DNA from: Leptofilum sp050292445
GTDB lineage: Bacteria > Chloroflexota > Anaerolineae > Promineifilales > Promineifilaceae
Direction: 5' to 3'
Length of the DNA stretch: 13,816 nucleotides
NCBI GenBank assembly: GCA_050292445.1
Contig: JBNKLQ010000164.1
Location: forward strand, 1 to 13,816
Part shown: positions 5,287 through 11,846 of the stretch, piece after piece
How positions within the stretch are numbered: position 1 is the stretch's first letter
How the letters are laid out: every line of letters starts with the position of its first letter
The notes under the pieces: generated by a model
The model's input: only the letters and a program-made list of their open reading frames with translations
Databases searched by the model: none
Told to the model about the DNA's origin: nothing
Translations under genes and position numbers: made by a program

Positions 5287-7020
5287 TTACCAATCGCTCG
5301 CCTGGAAAACGGCCGTTAACATCGCCCGCCTCTCTTCAACCGTCATTTCACGGGGGCAGCAATAATTTTCAATTAAGCCAGTCCATAAATCAACGCTGAG
5401 CAAACGGCCGTCATAAAAAACATAGGTATCCACAAACGTCTGGCGCGTGCCCAGCTGGTCCATCTGGTCAAAAAAGAGGTTGCCTAGCCCATAATGCACA
5501 AACGCGCCATCGATAAAAGCAAAGCCTTGGGCATGATGTCCCTGACTACCAGAAACGGCCGTAGCCCCCGCCTGCACCAGTTCAGCAAAATCGACCTGTT
5601 GCTGCGCCGTCGCCGCGTAATGGTAAAACTCATTGTATTGCAGCGTGGCAATCACCAGATAACCTTCGGCAGCAAGCTCATCAATTTGGGCTGCAAAGCT
5701 GGCGTCGCAAGGGCGCGAACCGGGTTTGTTTGCTCCGGCCCAGGCATATGCCGGACCCACCGGATTGCAGCCCACAAAGGCAATACGATTGCCGTTGTGT
5801 TCAAAAATGGCAGGCTGTCGGGCGGCCTCGGCATCGACTCCCCCGCCAAACACCGCCATCCCAGCCTCTTCATACAACTCCAGCGAGTGCAGCAGAGCAT
5901 CGGTGCCCCAATCATTGATGTGGTTGCCGGTTAGCTCCACCACGTCGATCCCCAGCGAGGTAAGCAACTCAAAGTAGCTTTCACGGGAGCAAAAGGTGGT
6001 GCCGCCAATCGGATTCGGATAAGGGCAGTCGGGTGTGAAGGATACCTCGTTGCTCACATGGGCGATGTCGGCCGTTTGCAGCACCGGCCCCACCGCCTGC
6101 CCTGGCGTGAGGATGCCACCAATCTCCATCTGGTATGCCGTGGCCCGCGTCAGCGCCGTGACGCCGCTCATCGCCACGCGAGTCAGTTTGCTGGCATCCC
6201 AGTTGCTGGTAGAACCCTCCCAGACGGCCAGGAATTGGTTAACGGCCGTTTCCTTTCCCACAACATTCACCGCCACCGTCAACGGATAAGCTGCCGGGTC
6301 AAAATCGGCTGCCAGCGGCGACACACCATCCAGCCGCAGCAGCTTGAGATCGGGCCGCAGTTTGTGGAAGGGGAGGATGATGAGAGACGGCCGTTCTGCC
6401 CAGGCTTGTTCGCTCATTTCCGCGCCATCAGACAAAAAAGTGATGCTGGGATCGGGTTCACCCAAAACTGTCGCGTCCCAGCCCGCCAGCTCCGCCGAGG
6501 CAAACAAAGATTCTCCACTTTGCCAGCTCGTTTGCAGTGCTGCCAGCGTGACCTCATCTTCCACCGTGGCAAAGGGTGCCGCTACCACATACACCCACTC
6601 AGACAAGGGGACGCCTTCCCCCAGCGTCAGCATCACATCGGCGGCAAAGACATCATCTACCCAGACATATGGGTTGGGCAAAGATTGGGCCAAAGTGACC
6701 AGATCGAGCGGGACGCCTGCCTCTGCAGAAATGGTGAGAGGAGTAACGGCCGTTGCCTCAGCAGTTTCTGGTAGAGCAGGCAGTTCAGTCGCCATCTGGG
6801 CAACTGGTTCGCCAAAGGCAGGTGTTGGCGGCAGATCACCAGCGGGAGAAGGCAACAGTTGCGGTGTGGGCGGTGGGGAAGGTAAGATGTTGGGAGAAAC
6901 GGCCGTGGGCAGCGGCATTTGCGCCACGTTGCCGCACGCCGTTAGCCAGAACAAGGCAAACAGATATAATCTTCCCCAAGAACGTTGTCCGTTTACCCAA
7001 ACCCTAATAAAAAAATTCAT
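5287..7020 (-). CDS. CapA-family (PGA_cap) lipoprotein, divergent active site
   Basis: A 577-residue putative lipoprotein. Signal: hydrophobic 'LYLFALFW' then lipobox L26-T-A-C29. A Pro-rich linker follows (about 35-75). Residues about 90-270 form a domain I do not recognise, with 'PYVWVDDVFAADVMLTLGEG' and 'WDATVLGE'; it has the look of a periplasmic-binding or TonB-type fold. From about 284 to 577 it is the CapA/poly-gamma-glutamate-synthesis metallophosphatase-like domain: 'SGVTALTR' (285-292), 'GNHINDWG' (365-372), 'GHHAQGF' (494-500), 'YGLGNLFFDQ'. The canonical GD-V/M-M-L-x-R Asp and the HWG His (here 'LQYNEF', 460-465) are replaced, so metal catalysis is doubtful. No Cap synthase genes (CapB/C) are near. 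ATG at 7020 chosen because longer frames run antisense through the conserved start of ppk1. Seven ACGGCCGT motifs lie inside, five of them read as Thr-Ala-Val. Family fairly sure; role unknown. Confidence 0.78.
   Translation of the reverse strand: MNFFIRVWVNGQRSWGRLYLFALFWLTACGNVAQMPLPTAVSPNILPSPPPTPQLLPSPAGDLPPTPAFGEPVAQMATELPALPETAEATAVTPLTISAEAGVPLDLVTLAQSLPNPYVWVDDVFAADVMLTLGEGVPLSEWVYVVAAPFATVEDEVTLAALQTSWQSGESLFASAELAGWDATVLGEPDPSITFLSDGAEMSEQAWAERPSLIILPFHKLRPDLKLLRLDGVSPLAADFDPAAYPLTVAVNVVGKETAVNQFLAVWEGSTSNWDASKLTRVAMSGVTALTRATAYQMEIGGILTPGQAVGPVLQTADIAHVSNEVSFTPDCPYPNPIGGTTFCSRESYFELLTSLGIDVVELTGNHINDWGTDALLHSLELYEEAGMAVFGGGVDAEAARQPAIFEHNGNRIAFVGCNPVGPAYAWAGANKPGSRPCDASFAAQIDELAAEGYLVIATLQYNEFYHYAATAQQQVDFAELVQAGATAVSGSQGHHAQGFAFIDGAFVHYGLGNLFFDQMDQLGTRQTFVDTYVFYDGRLLSVDLWTGLIENYCCPREMTVEERRAMLTAVFQASDW
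6965..6970 (+). promoter_or_regulatory. Possible ppk1 -10 box inside the capA signal-peptide codons
   Basis: A perfect TATAAT occurs 53 bp before the ppk1 ATG on the plus strand. The best -35 at 17-bp spacing (TTAGCC, 6942-6947) is weak. Because ppk1 and capA start 3 bp apart, the ppk1 promoter must lie within capA, and this is the best match there. Confidence 0.35.
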
Positions 7021-7023
7021 CTT

Positions 7024-9177
7024 ATGACCGAAATCGACCTGAAAAATCCAAGCCTTTATATTAACCGAGAACTCAGCAATATCGAATTTAATCGACGCGT
7101 GCTCGAAGAATGCGATAATCCGGAACATCCGCTGCTGGAGCGTGTCAAATTTTTGGCCATTTTCAGCGGCAACATGGATGAATTTTTCATGGTGCGCGTT
7201 TCTGGTTTGAAGCAGCATGTGCTGTTGGGCATCACAGATCGGCCAGCCGACGGGCTAACACCGCGTGAACAACTGGTGGCCATTCATCGCGTCGGCACCC
7301 AGCTTTTTGCCCAGGCCACTAACAGTTGGCTTAAAACACTGCAACCGTCCCTGGCCGAGGTGGGCATTCACACGCTGAACCACAGCGAGTTAAAATCACG
7401 TCAGAAAAAGAAGCTGGCTGCCTATTTTGAACGAGACATTTTTCCGGTACTCACGCCGCTGGTTTTTGATCCCACCCATCCCTTCCCCCACATCTCCAAC
7501 CTCAGCCTGAATCTGGCCGTGGAAGTGCGCGATCCCGAAACAGACGAGATTCATTTTGCCCGGGTCAAAGTACCCGCCACCTTGCCCCGGCTGGTGCCGC
7601 TCAATCCGCTAGACCCGGATGAGCTACTGCCACCCGCCACGCAAAAGTTTATCTGGCTGGAACAGGTAATTGCTGCCAATCTAGATCGCCTGTTTCCGGG
7701 CATGGACGTGCGTGCCGCTTACCCCTTCCGCGTGACTCGCAACACCGACATGGAAATTCAGGAAGAAGAAGCAGATGATTTGCTGCTGACGATGGAAGAA
7801 AATCTGCGGCAGCGCCATTTTGGCCGGGTGGTGCGTTTAGAAATTGATGAAGAGACGCCTGACATCATCCGCGACATTTTGATTAGCAATCTGAAGGTGA
7901 GCACGACGGATGTGTACCCCACCAACGGGCCATTAGGGCTGAGCAGCCTGTGGGAACTGCACAAGTTGGAACGTCCAGAACTGAAGGATGAAGGGTTCCA
8001 ACCAATGGTGCCTTATGTCTTGCGCACAGGGGACTCAATCTTTAACGTGTTGCAGCGAAACAATGTGCTGCTGCATACGCCATATGACAGCTTCCTGCCC
8101 GTGGTCGATTTTGTGGAGGCGGCAGCGGAGGATCCCAATGTGCTGGCCATCAAGCAATCGCTTTACCGGCTAGGCCCTAATCCCCCCATTGTGCATGCGT
8201 TGATGAAAGCACGCGAAAATGGCAAGCAGGTGGCGGTTTTAGTGGAGCTAAAAGCCCGGTTTGATGAAGAGTCTAATATTGAGTGGGCCCGCGCCCTAGA
8301 AAAGGCGGGCGTGCATGTGGCGTATGGCGTCATTGGCTTGAAGACGCACTGCAAGCTGTGCCTGGTGGTGCGTCGCGAGCGAGATGGCATTCGGCGCTAT
8401 GTGCACATGGCCACGGGCAACTACAACACCATCACCGCTCGCCTGTACACAGACCTGGGTATGATCACCAGCGATGAGGAGATGGGGGCCGATGCCTCTG
8501 AGGTATTTAACTATCTAACGGGCTATTCTAAGCAGGTGGATTATCGCAAGTTTTGGGTGGCCCCGGTGAATTTACGAGAAAATTTACTGCGCCTAATTGA
8601 ACAAGAGACGGCATACGGCCGTAAAGGGCGCATCATTATCAAGGCCAACTCTTTGGTCGATCCCGGCATCATCCGAGCCTTGTATCGGGCGTCGCAGGCA
8701 GGGGTACAAATTGACCTGATCATTCGTAGCTTTTGCTGCTTGCGACCTGAGGTCAAAGGGGTCAGCGACAATATTCGGGTAACGAGCGTCGTAGGGCGCT
8801 TTTTGGAACACAGCCGCATTTACTATTTCCACAACAAGGGTAACCCGGACATTCATGTCGGCAGTGCTGATCCCATGCCACGCAACATTTATCGGCGGGT
8901 TGAGGTGCTGTTCCCTGTTGAGGAAGAGTCGGATCGACAGCAAATCATATCTATCCTGGCGATTTATCTGCACGACACGGCCAAAGCCCACCGCCTGCGC
9001 TCAGACGGCCGTTACGAACCCGTTATCAACACTTTGCCAGAAGGAGAGGAGCCGTTTAACAGCCAGCTTTGGCTGCTGTACGGCCGTCATTCAGATGAAG
9101 AGCTACCCTTTGACCCAACAGTGCTGCCGCCTATCTGTGATGAAAAACCAGAGAAGCACAAGAAAGCGGCTGATTAA
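7024..9177 (+). CDS. ppk1: Polyphosphate kinase 1
   Basis: A 717-residue PPK1 that reversibly polymerises the gamma-phosphate of ATP into polyphosphate. The N-terminal domain opens with 'SLYINRELSNIEFNRRVLEE' and 'FLAIFSGNMDEFFMVRVSGL', both family signatures. The phospholipase D-like catalytic half has 'GLKTHCKL' with His442, which corresponds to the phosphorylated His435 of E. coli, 'YVHMATGNYN' and 'ARLYTDLGM', then 'RFLEHSRIYYF' with the second catalytic His596 (E. coli His592), and 'GSADPMPRNIYRRVEVLFPV'. Length (about 690-720 usual) and all key residues indicate a full, active enzyme. ATG at 7024 gives the usual short N-terminal lead; a TTG at 6985 is in frame but unlikely. No Shine-Dalgarno sequence is visible before 7024. 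It faces capA head-to-head and converges on the ubiA-like gene 22 bp downstream with no clear terminator. No exopolyphosphatase or Pho regulator gene is adjacent. Confidence 0.97.
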   Translation: MTEIDLKNPSLYINRELSNIEFNRRVLEECDNPEHPLLERVKFLAIFSGNMDEFFMVRVSGLKQHVLLGITDRPADGLTPREQLVAIHRVGTQLFAQATNSWLKTLQPSLAEVGIHTLNHSELKSRQKKKLAAYFERDIFPVLTPLVFDPTHPFPHISNLSLNLAVEVRDPETDEIHFARVKVPATLPRLVPLNPLDPDELLPPATQKFIWLEQVIAANLDRLFPGMDVRAAYPFRVTRNTDMEIQEEEADDLLLTMEENLRQRHFGRVVRLEIDEETPDIIRDILISNLKVSTTDVYPTNGPLGLSSLWELHKLERPELKDEGFQPMVPYVLRTGDSIFNVLQRNNVLLHTPYDSFLPVVDFVEAAAEDPNVLAIKQSLYRLGPNPPIVHALMKARENGKQVAVLVELKARFDEESNIEWARALEKAGVHVAYGVIGLKTHCKLCLVVRRERDGIRRYVHMATGNYNTITARLYTDLGMITSDEEMGADASEVFNYLTGYSKQVDYRKFWVAPVNLRENLLRLIEQETAYGRKGRIIIKANSLVDPGIIRALYRASQAGVQIDLIIRSFCCLRPEVKGVSDNIRVTSVVGRFLEHSRIYYFHNKGNPDIHVGSADPMPRNIYRRVEVLFPVEEESDRQQIISILAIYLHDTAKAHRLRSDGRYEPVINTLPEGEEPFNSQLWLLYGRHSDEELPFDPTVLPPICDEKPEKHKKAAD

Positions 9178-9199
9178 TCGCAGCGGGATGGAGCGATTT

Positions 9200-10039
9200 T
9201 CATGAAGTTGCCCCTAGCAATACCGCCAAGAACCAAACCATAAAGTCATATTTCATTAGCTGGCTTAGCTTTTCAAGTTGAGGCCCAGTGCGTTCGCGGG
9301 TGACGCGTAGCAGCACGTAAAGCAGAACGGGGTACACACCTAACGTCACAATCAGCGCATACACCGGCCGGTACACGTTCAGCATGTACGGAATCATCAT
9401 CACTACCAGTGTGGCCGCCCCCAAAATGTAGAACACAATTCGGGCCGCACGGCGTCCCCACACGGTGGCTACTGTGCGGCAGCGCTGCCGTAAATCCCCT
9501 TCATAATCCGCCAGGGTCTTGAGCACTTCACGCCCCATAATGGCTGAGGCAATGATTGCTGCCAGCCAAAGACTTGGGCGGGGATTGCCCGCCGCAATGC
9601 CGCCAAAAATCGCGCTCATGGCGGAAATAGTGGCGACAATGGCGTTGCCCATCAGTACGGTGCTTTTGAGCCGCCAGGAGTAGAGATAAAGCATAGTGGC
9701 CGAAGCCAGCGCGATAACAAAGGCAGTGAGGTTTATGAAAGCAGCTAGAAAAATGGAGATAGTCGTCATCACCAGGGAAAAAATGAGGACAGAACGGGGG
9801 GAAACTTGACCAGAGGGTAACGGCCGTTTCGGTTGGTTAATCTTATCAATTTCAATATCCTGGTAATCGTTCCAGGCATTGGCAGCGGCGGTGATAAACC
9901 AGGTGGCCAGGATAGCCAGCACCACTTTGATCCAGGCACCGGTACCCGCCACGTATCCGCCTAATAACACCGCTAAACCACCCGTCAGGGTTGTGAGCGG
10001 CCGACTAATTTTGTACAGTCCTTTCAACTCCTTCAACAT
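9200..10039 (-). CDS. UbiA-family membrane prenyltransferase
   Basis: A 279-residue integral membrane aromatic or lipid prenyltransferase, with about eight or nine hydrophobic segments. The first prenyl-diphosphate/Mg-binding motif is 'NAWNDYQDIEIDKINQPKRP' (N57-D58-x-x-D61-x-x-x-D65), and the second is 'DYEGDLRQR' near residue 180. Together with 'ISRPLTTLTGGLAVLLGGYV' these fit the branch containing geranylgeranylglycerol-phosphate synthases and homogentisate/menaquinone-type prenyltransferases; the substrate cannot be told from sequence alone. Start at 10039 (MLKELKG) has an ideal GGAGG 6 nt upstream; an ATG at 10066 in the same frame would lack one and would sit about at the predicted transcription start. 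No quinone or archaeal-lipid gene is adjacent. Its promoter region carries a striking inverted repeat (10070-10119), suggesting dedicated control. Confidence 0.88.
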   Translation of the reverse strand: MLKELKGLYKISRPLTTLTGGLAVLLGGYVAGTGAWIKVVLAILATWFITAAANAWNDYQDIEIDKINQPKRPLPSGQVSPRSVLIFSLVMTTISIFLAAFINLTAFVIALASATMLYLYSWRLKSTVLMGNAIVATISAMSAIFGGIAAGNPRPSLWLAAIIASAIMGREVLKTLADYEGDLRQRCRTVATVWGRRAARIVFYILGAATLVVMMIPYMLNVYRPVYALIVTLGVYPVLLYVLLRVTRERTGPQLEKLSQLMKYDFMVWFLAVLLGATS

Positions 10040-10045
10040 ATTCTG

Positions 10046-10050
10046 CCTCC
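10046..10050 (-). promoter_or_regulatory. Shine-Dalgarno site that sets the ubiA-like start
   Basis: GGAGG on the minus strand with 6-nt spacing to the ATG at 10039. It decides against the upstream in-frame ATG at 10066. Confidence 0.7.
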
Positions 10051-10064
10051 ATGTATGTTGAATC

Positions 10065-10094
10065 AATTTAGCAAATCACAGATAGTATTGTCAA
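10065..10094 (-). promoter_or_regulatory. Sigma-70-type promoter of the ubiA-like gene
   Basis: On the minus strand a perfect TTGACA (10094-10089) is followed after 18 nt by TAAATT (10070-10065), preceded by TGC, an extended -10. The predicted start near 10058 leaves a leader of about 19 nt that contains the GGAGG site. Confidence 0.6.
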
Positions 10095-10119
10095 AAAGCC
10101 CGCCCGGCTGTGATTTGCT
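10070..10119. promoter_or_regulatory. 12-bp inverted repeat bracketing the ubiA promoter -35 (candidate operator)
   Basis: Perfect arms AGCAAATCACAG (10070-10081) and CTGTGATTTGCT (10108-10119) are 26 bp apart. In minus-strand terms one arm lies upstream of the -35 box, and the other fills the spacer and touches the -10. Both are outside the predicted transcript, so a DNA-level protein-binding role is more likely than an RNA hairpin. Each arm contains TGTGA/TCACA, like one half of a CRP/FNR-type site, but the spacing is not that of a standard CRP operator. Confidence 0.5.
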
Positions 10120-10162
10120 TAAGTAAAAGCGGAAGTTACACTTAATACCTATCCGAATATTT

Positions 10163-10230
10163 GCCACAGAGTCGGCAGAGATTTATGAAATTTAGCTTCC
10201 GTTCTCTTTTTCCTCATTTTCCTCCGTGGC
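10163..10230. repeat. Degenerate CCACAGAG-type inverted repeat
   Basis: GCCACAGAG (10163-10171) and CTCCGTGGC (10222-10230) are complementary apart from one G-U pair, and TTTTT follows the right end. The interior is AT-rich and contains pyrimidine runs. It resembles worn copies of CACAGAG intergenic repeats common in environmental genomes (recollection, not searched). A weak plus-strand promoter for the methyltransferase gene may lie just after it (TTGAAT at 10250, TACAAA at 10271, spacing short at 15). Confidence 0.35.
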
Positions 10231-10309
10231 TTTTTAGATAGATTTTTAATTGAATACAGTGTTCTGCTTTTACAAAACCCTGATCAACCAAAAAAGATGC
10301 AGTGGAATC

Positions 10310-11101
10310 ATGATTACCAGTTTAAGCAATGACAAAGTAAAGCACGTGCGCCGGTTACAATCGGAGCGCCGTTTCCGCAATCGTGAGAAGCAATTTGTGG
10401 TGGAAGGGAGTCGTTGGCTCACAGAGTTAGTGGCCATGTCGCGCCCCACAGCGATGTTGTTTTATACAAAACGGTGGTTGGAAACGGCCGTTCATGCCCA
10501 AATTCTACAACAACTCACTACCCTGGGACAATCCGCCCCCGTGCTGGTGAGTGAAGAAGTGATGCTATCCATGAGCGACACCGCCACGCCCGCTGGGGTT
10601 TTGGCTGTGCTGCCTATGCAGCCACGCCCACTGCCAGCCCAGCCTTCGCTACTGCTCATTTTAGATGAAATTAACACGCCAGGAAATCTGGGCACTATGC
10701 TGCGCACTGCAGGCGCTGCGGGGGCCGACGGGGTGCTGCTGGGGCCAGGCTGTGTCGATGTGTACAATCCCAAAGTGGTGCGGGGCAGCATGGGGGCCCA
10801 TCTGCGGCTGCCCATCCACAGCCAGACCTGGCCAGAAATTACAGCAACGGTACAGGGGATGCAGGTGTGGGTGGCGACCATTGAAGCTAAGCGGGCATAT
10901 ACGGCCGTTAACTGGCACCCCCCCTCCGCGCTTATCATTGGGAGCGAGGCAGCAGGAGCCGGTGAAGCGGCCCGCAACCTGGCCAATGGCGGCATCACCA
11001 TTCCCATGCACGCCGCGACAGAGTCGCTGAATGCAGCTATGGCGGCAGGCATTATCCTTTTCGAGGCCGCCCGGCAGCGCCACGACGGAAGCCTAAAATA
11101 G
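10310..11101 (+). CDS. TrmH/SpoU-family RNA 2'-O-methyltransferase
   Basis: A 263-residue SPOUT methyltransferase that uses S-adenosylmethionine to methylate a ribose in rRNA or tRNA. The N-terminal substrate-binding domain starts 'ITSLSNDKVKHVRRLQSERR' and 'QFVVEGSRWL', as in RlmB/TsnR-like proteins. The knotted catalytic domain has motif 1 'NTPGNLGTMLRTAGAAGADG' (122-141, with N126 and R132), motif 2 'LIIGSEAAGAG' and motif 3 'IPMHAATESLNAAMAAGIIL', which form the trefoil-knot SAM site. Start at 10310 gives the standard N-terminus; the frame is open back to 10250, but those 20 residues have no family resemblance. The ribosome-binding site is weak (GTGGA). The exact RNA target cannot be told. 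It stands alone, converging on the Cys-pair hypothetical gene across a dyad element. Confidence 0.92.
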   Translation: MITSLSNDKVKHVRRLQSERRFRNREKQFVVEGSRWLTELVAMSRPTAMLFYTKRWLETAVHAQILQQLTTLGQSAPVLVSEEVMLSMSDTATPAGVLAVLPMQPRPLPAQPSLLLILDEINTPGNLGTMLRTAGAAGADGVLLGPGCVDVYNPKVVRGSMGAHLRLPIHSQTWPEITATVQGMQVWVATIEAKRAYTAVNWHPPSALIIGSEAAGAGEAARNLANGGITIPMHAATESLNAAMAAGIILFEAARQRHDGSLK

Positions 11102-11124
11102 ATTTTGGCTCTTTAGGATTTCGC

Positions 11125-11187
11125 GGGGCGAATGGCTCATGTGCGTAAGTCGGATTGGCAATCCGACCCACATAGGCGATTGGCCCC
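11125..11187. terminator. Nested dyad element between convergent genes (bidirectional terminator or dispersed repeat)
   Basis: The core is a perfect hairpin, GTCGGATT (11149-11156) with AATCCGAC (11160-11167) and a 3-nt loop. It extends outwards through ATGTG/CACAT (11139-11143 and 11169-11173) to GGGGC/GCCCC (11125-11129 and 11183-11187). It lies between the converging methyltransferase and Cys-pair genes, a normal place for a shared terminator, but no T-run directly follows on either strand. It may instead be a copy of a dispersed intergenic repeat. Confidence 0.45.
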
Positions 11188-11243
11188 ATCAGTTCCCAAA
11201 AACCCTAGATTTTTTTAATTGGCGGGGGCTATTATTTTGACTT

Positions 11244-11738
11244 TTACGGAGAAATCTGGATGCAAAATGCATCCGCCTCTTCCTCATTCTCAGCTGCCTG
11301 GTAAATAAAGATGCGGCGACATTCTTTGCAGCAGCCCTCATAGTGGACGTGCGTAATATCTAGCCGAACACCATACGATTTATGGACCAGTTCAGGCATT
11401 TGCAAATTCCATTCCAGGTCTAACCAGTCAGATTCCCTTTGGCGAACGGCCGTAGCCAACGCCTCTTTCCCAAAAATGACACGGTACCCGGCCCAAAAAT
11501 AACTACAACGCCCGCAAGCAGCAAAATGATCTGTCACTTGCTGCAAGGTCATCTGGTTTTTGCGGGAGTCAGGCGAAGCCTGCCGCTTCTTTTTGCGTTT
11601 ATCGTGCAGTCGCCTGAGTGGCTTTTGGGGGGGCGGAGGTGCTTGTTCCTCAGGCTGTGCCACCTCGGCCACGGGGTCTGGGGCGGCGGCTTGCGCTTCT
11701 TCCGGTTCTTGCTTGTCTGATTCAGCAGACGTATCCAT
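11244..11738 (-). CDS. Hypothetical protein with two Cys-x-x-Cys pairs (probable zinc-binding domain)
   Basis: A 164-residue protein that I do not recognise. Residues 1-60 are low-complexity: acidic, then Pro-rich ('QAPPPPQKPLRRL'), then basic ('HDKRKKKRQ'), so probably disordered. A compact domain follows from about 62: C75-G-R-C78 and C137-K-E-C140 (with an extra Cys136) are 58 residues apart, separated by a W/Y-rich segment ('WLDLEWNLQMPELVHKSYG'), consistent with a split zinc ribbon. 'DITHVHYEGC' adds His130 and His132 as possible ligands. No signal or membrane segment. Its only ribosome-binding hint is a weak GGATA. The gene contains one ACGGCCGT (read Thr-Ala-Val) like its neighbours, which supports it as native coding sequence. 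It is divergent from DUF711 with 108 bp between starts. Function unknown. Confidence 0.68.
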   Translation of the reverse strand: MDTSAESDKQEPEEAQAAAPDPVAEVAQPEEQAPPPPQKPLRRLHDKRKKKRQASPDSRKNQMTLQQVTDHFAACGRCSYFWAGYRVIFGKEALATAVRQRESDWLDLEWNLQMPELVHKSYGVRLDITHVHYEGCCKECRRIFIYQAAENEEEADAFCIQISP

Positions 11739-11831
11739 GAAATTTATCCGTATTGATCTGTGAAAATCTGTATCCCATTGATTTTAGGTGGCTGATTCTA
11801 GCGGTGACTAAGGACATCTGTCAAATTGGGC

Positions 11832-11837
11832 TACAAT
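11832..11837 (+). promoter_or_regulatory. -10 box of a likely leaderless DUF711 mRNA
   Basis: TACAAT ends 9 nt before the ATG at 11847, so transcription should start at or within a few bases of the start codon. No Shine-Dalgarno sequence is present, and the -35 region is poor (AGGACA at a short 15-bp spacing). Confidence 0.45.
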
Positions 11838-11846
11838 AGAATCTCT

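Noticed and set aside
6058..7027. Long plus-strand open frames (238 and 227 residues) opposite the CapA-like gene
   Set aside because: They are antisense to a gene with a clear lipobox and CapA motifs. Their products are rich in R/S/A with no recognisable motif, as expected of shadow frames in GC-rich DNA.
7021..7218. Longer N-terminus for the CapA-like protein (start at 7218)
   Set aside because: The added 66 residues are antisense to the conserved start of ppk1, and would place the lipoprotein signal in the middle of the protein.
9178..9199. Terminator between the converging ppk1 and ubiA-like genes
   Set aside because: The 22-bp gap contains no inverted repeat or T-run on either strand.
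10082..10107. CRP-like operator made from the TGTGA and TCACA parts of the ubiA inverted repeat
   Set aside because: The order and 26-bp spacing differ from TGTGA-N6-TCACA, so a CRP/FNR assignment is not justified.
11258..11274. Small perfect hairpin (GGATGCA / TGCATCC, 3-nt loop)
   Set aside because: It lies within the last codons of the Cys-pair protein gene and is short; it may be chance, although it could contribute to transcript ending.
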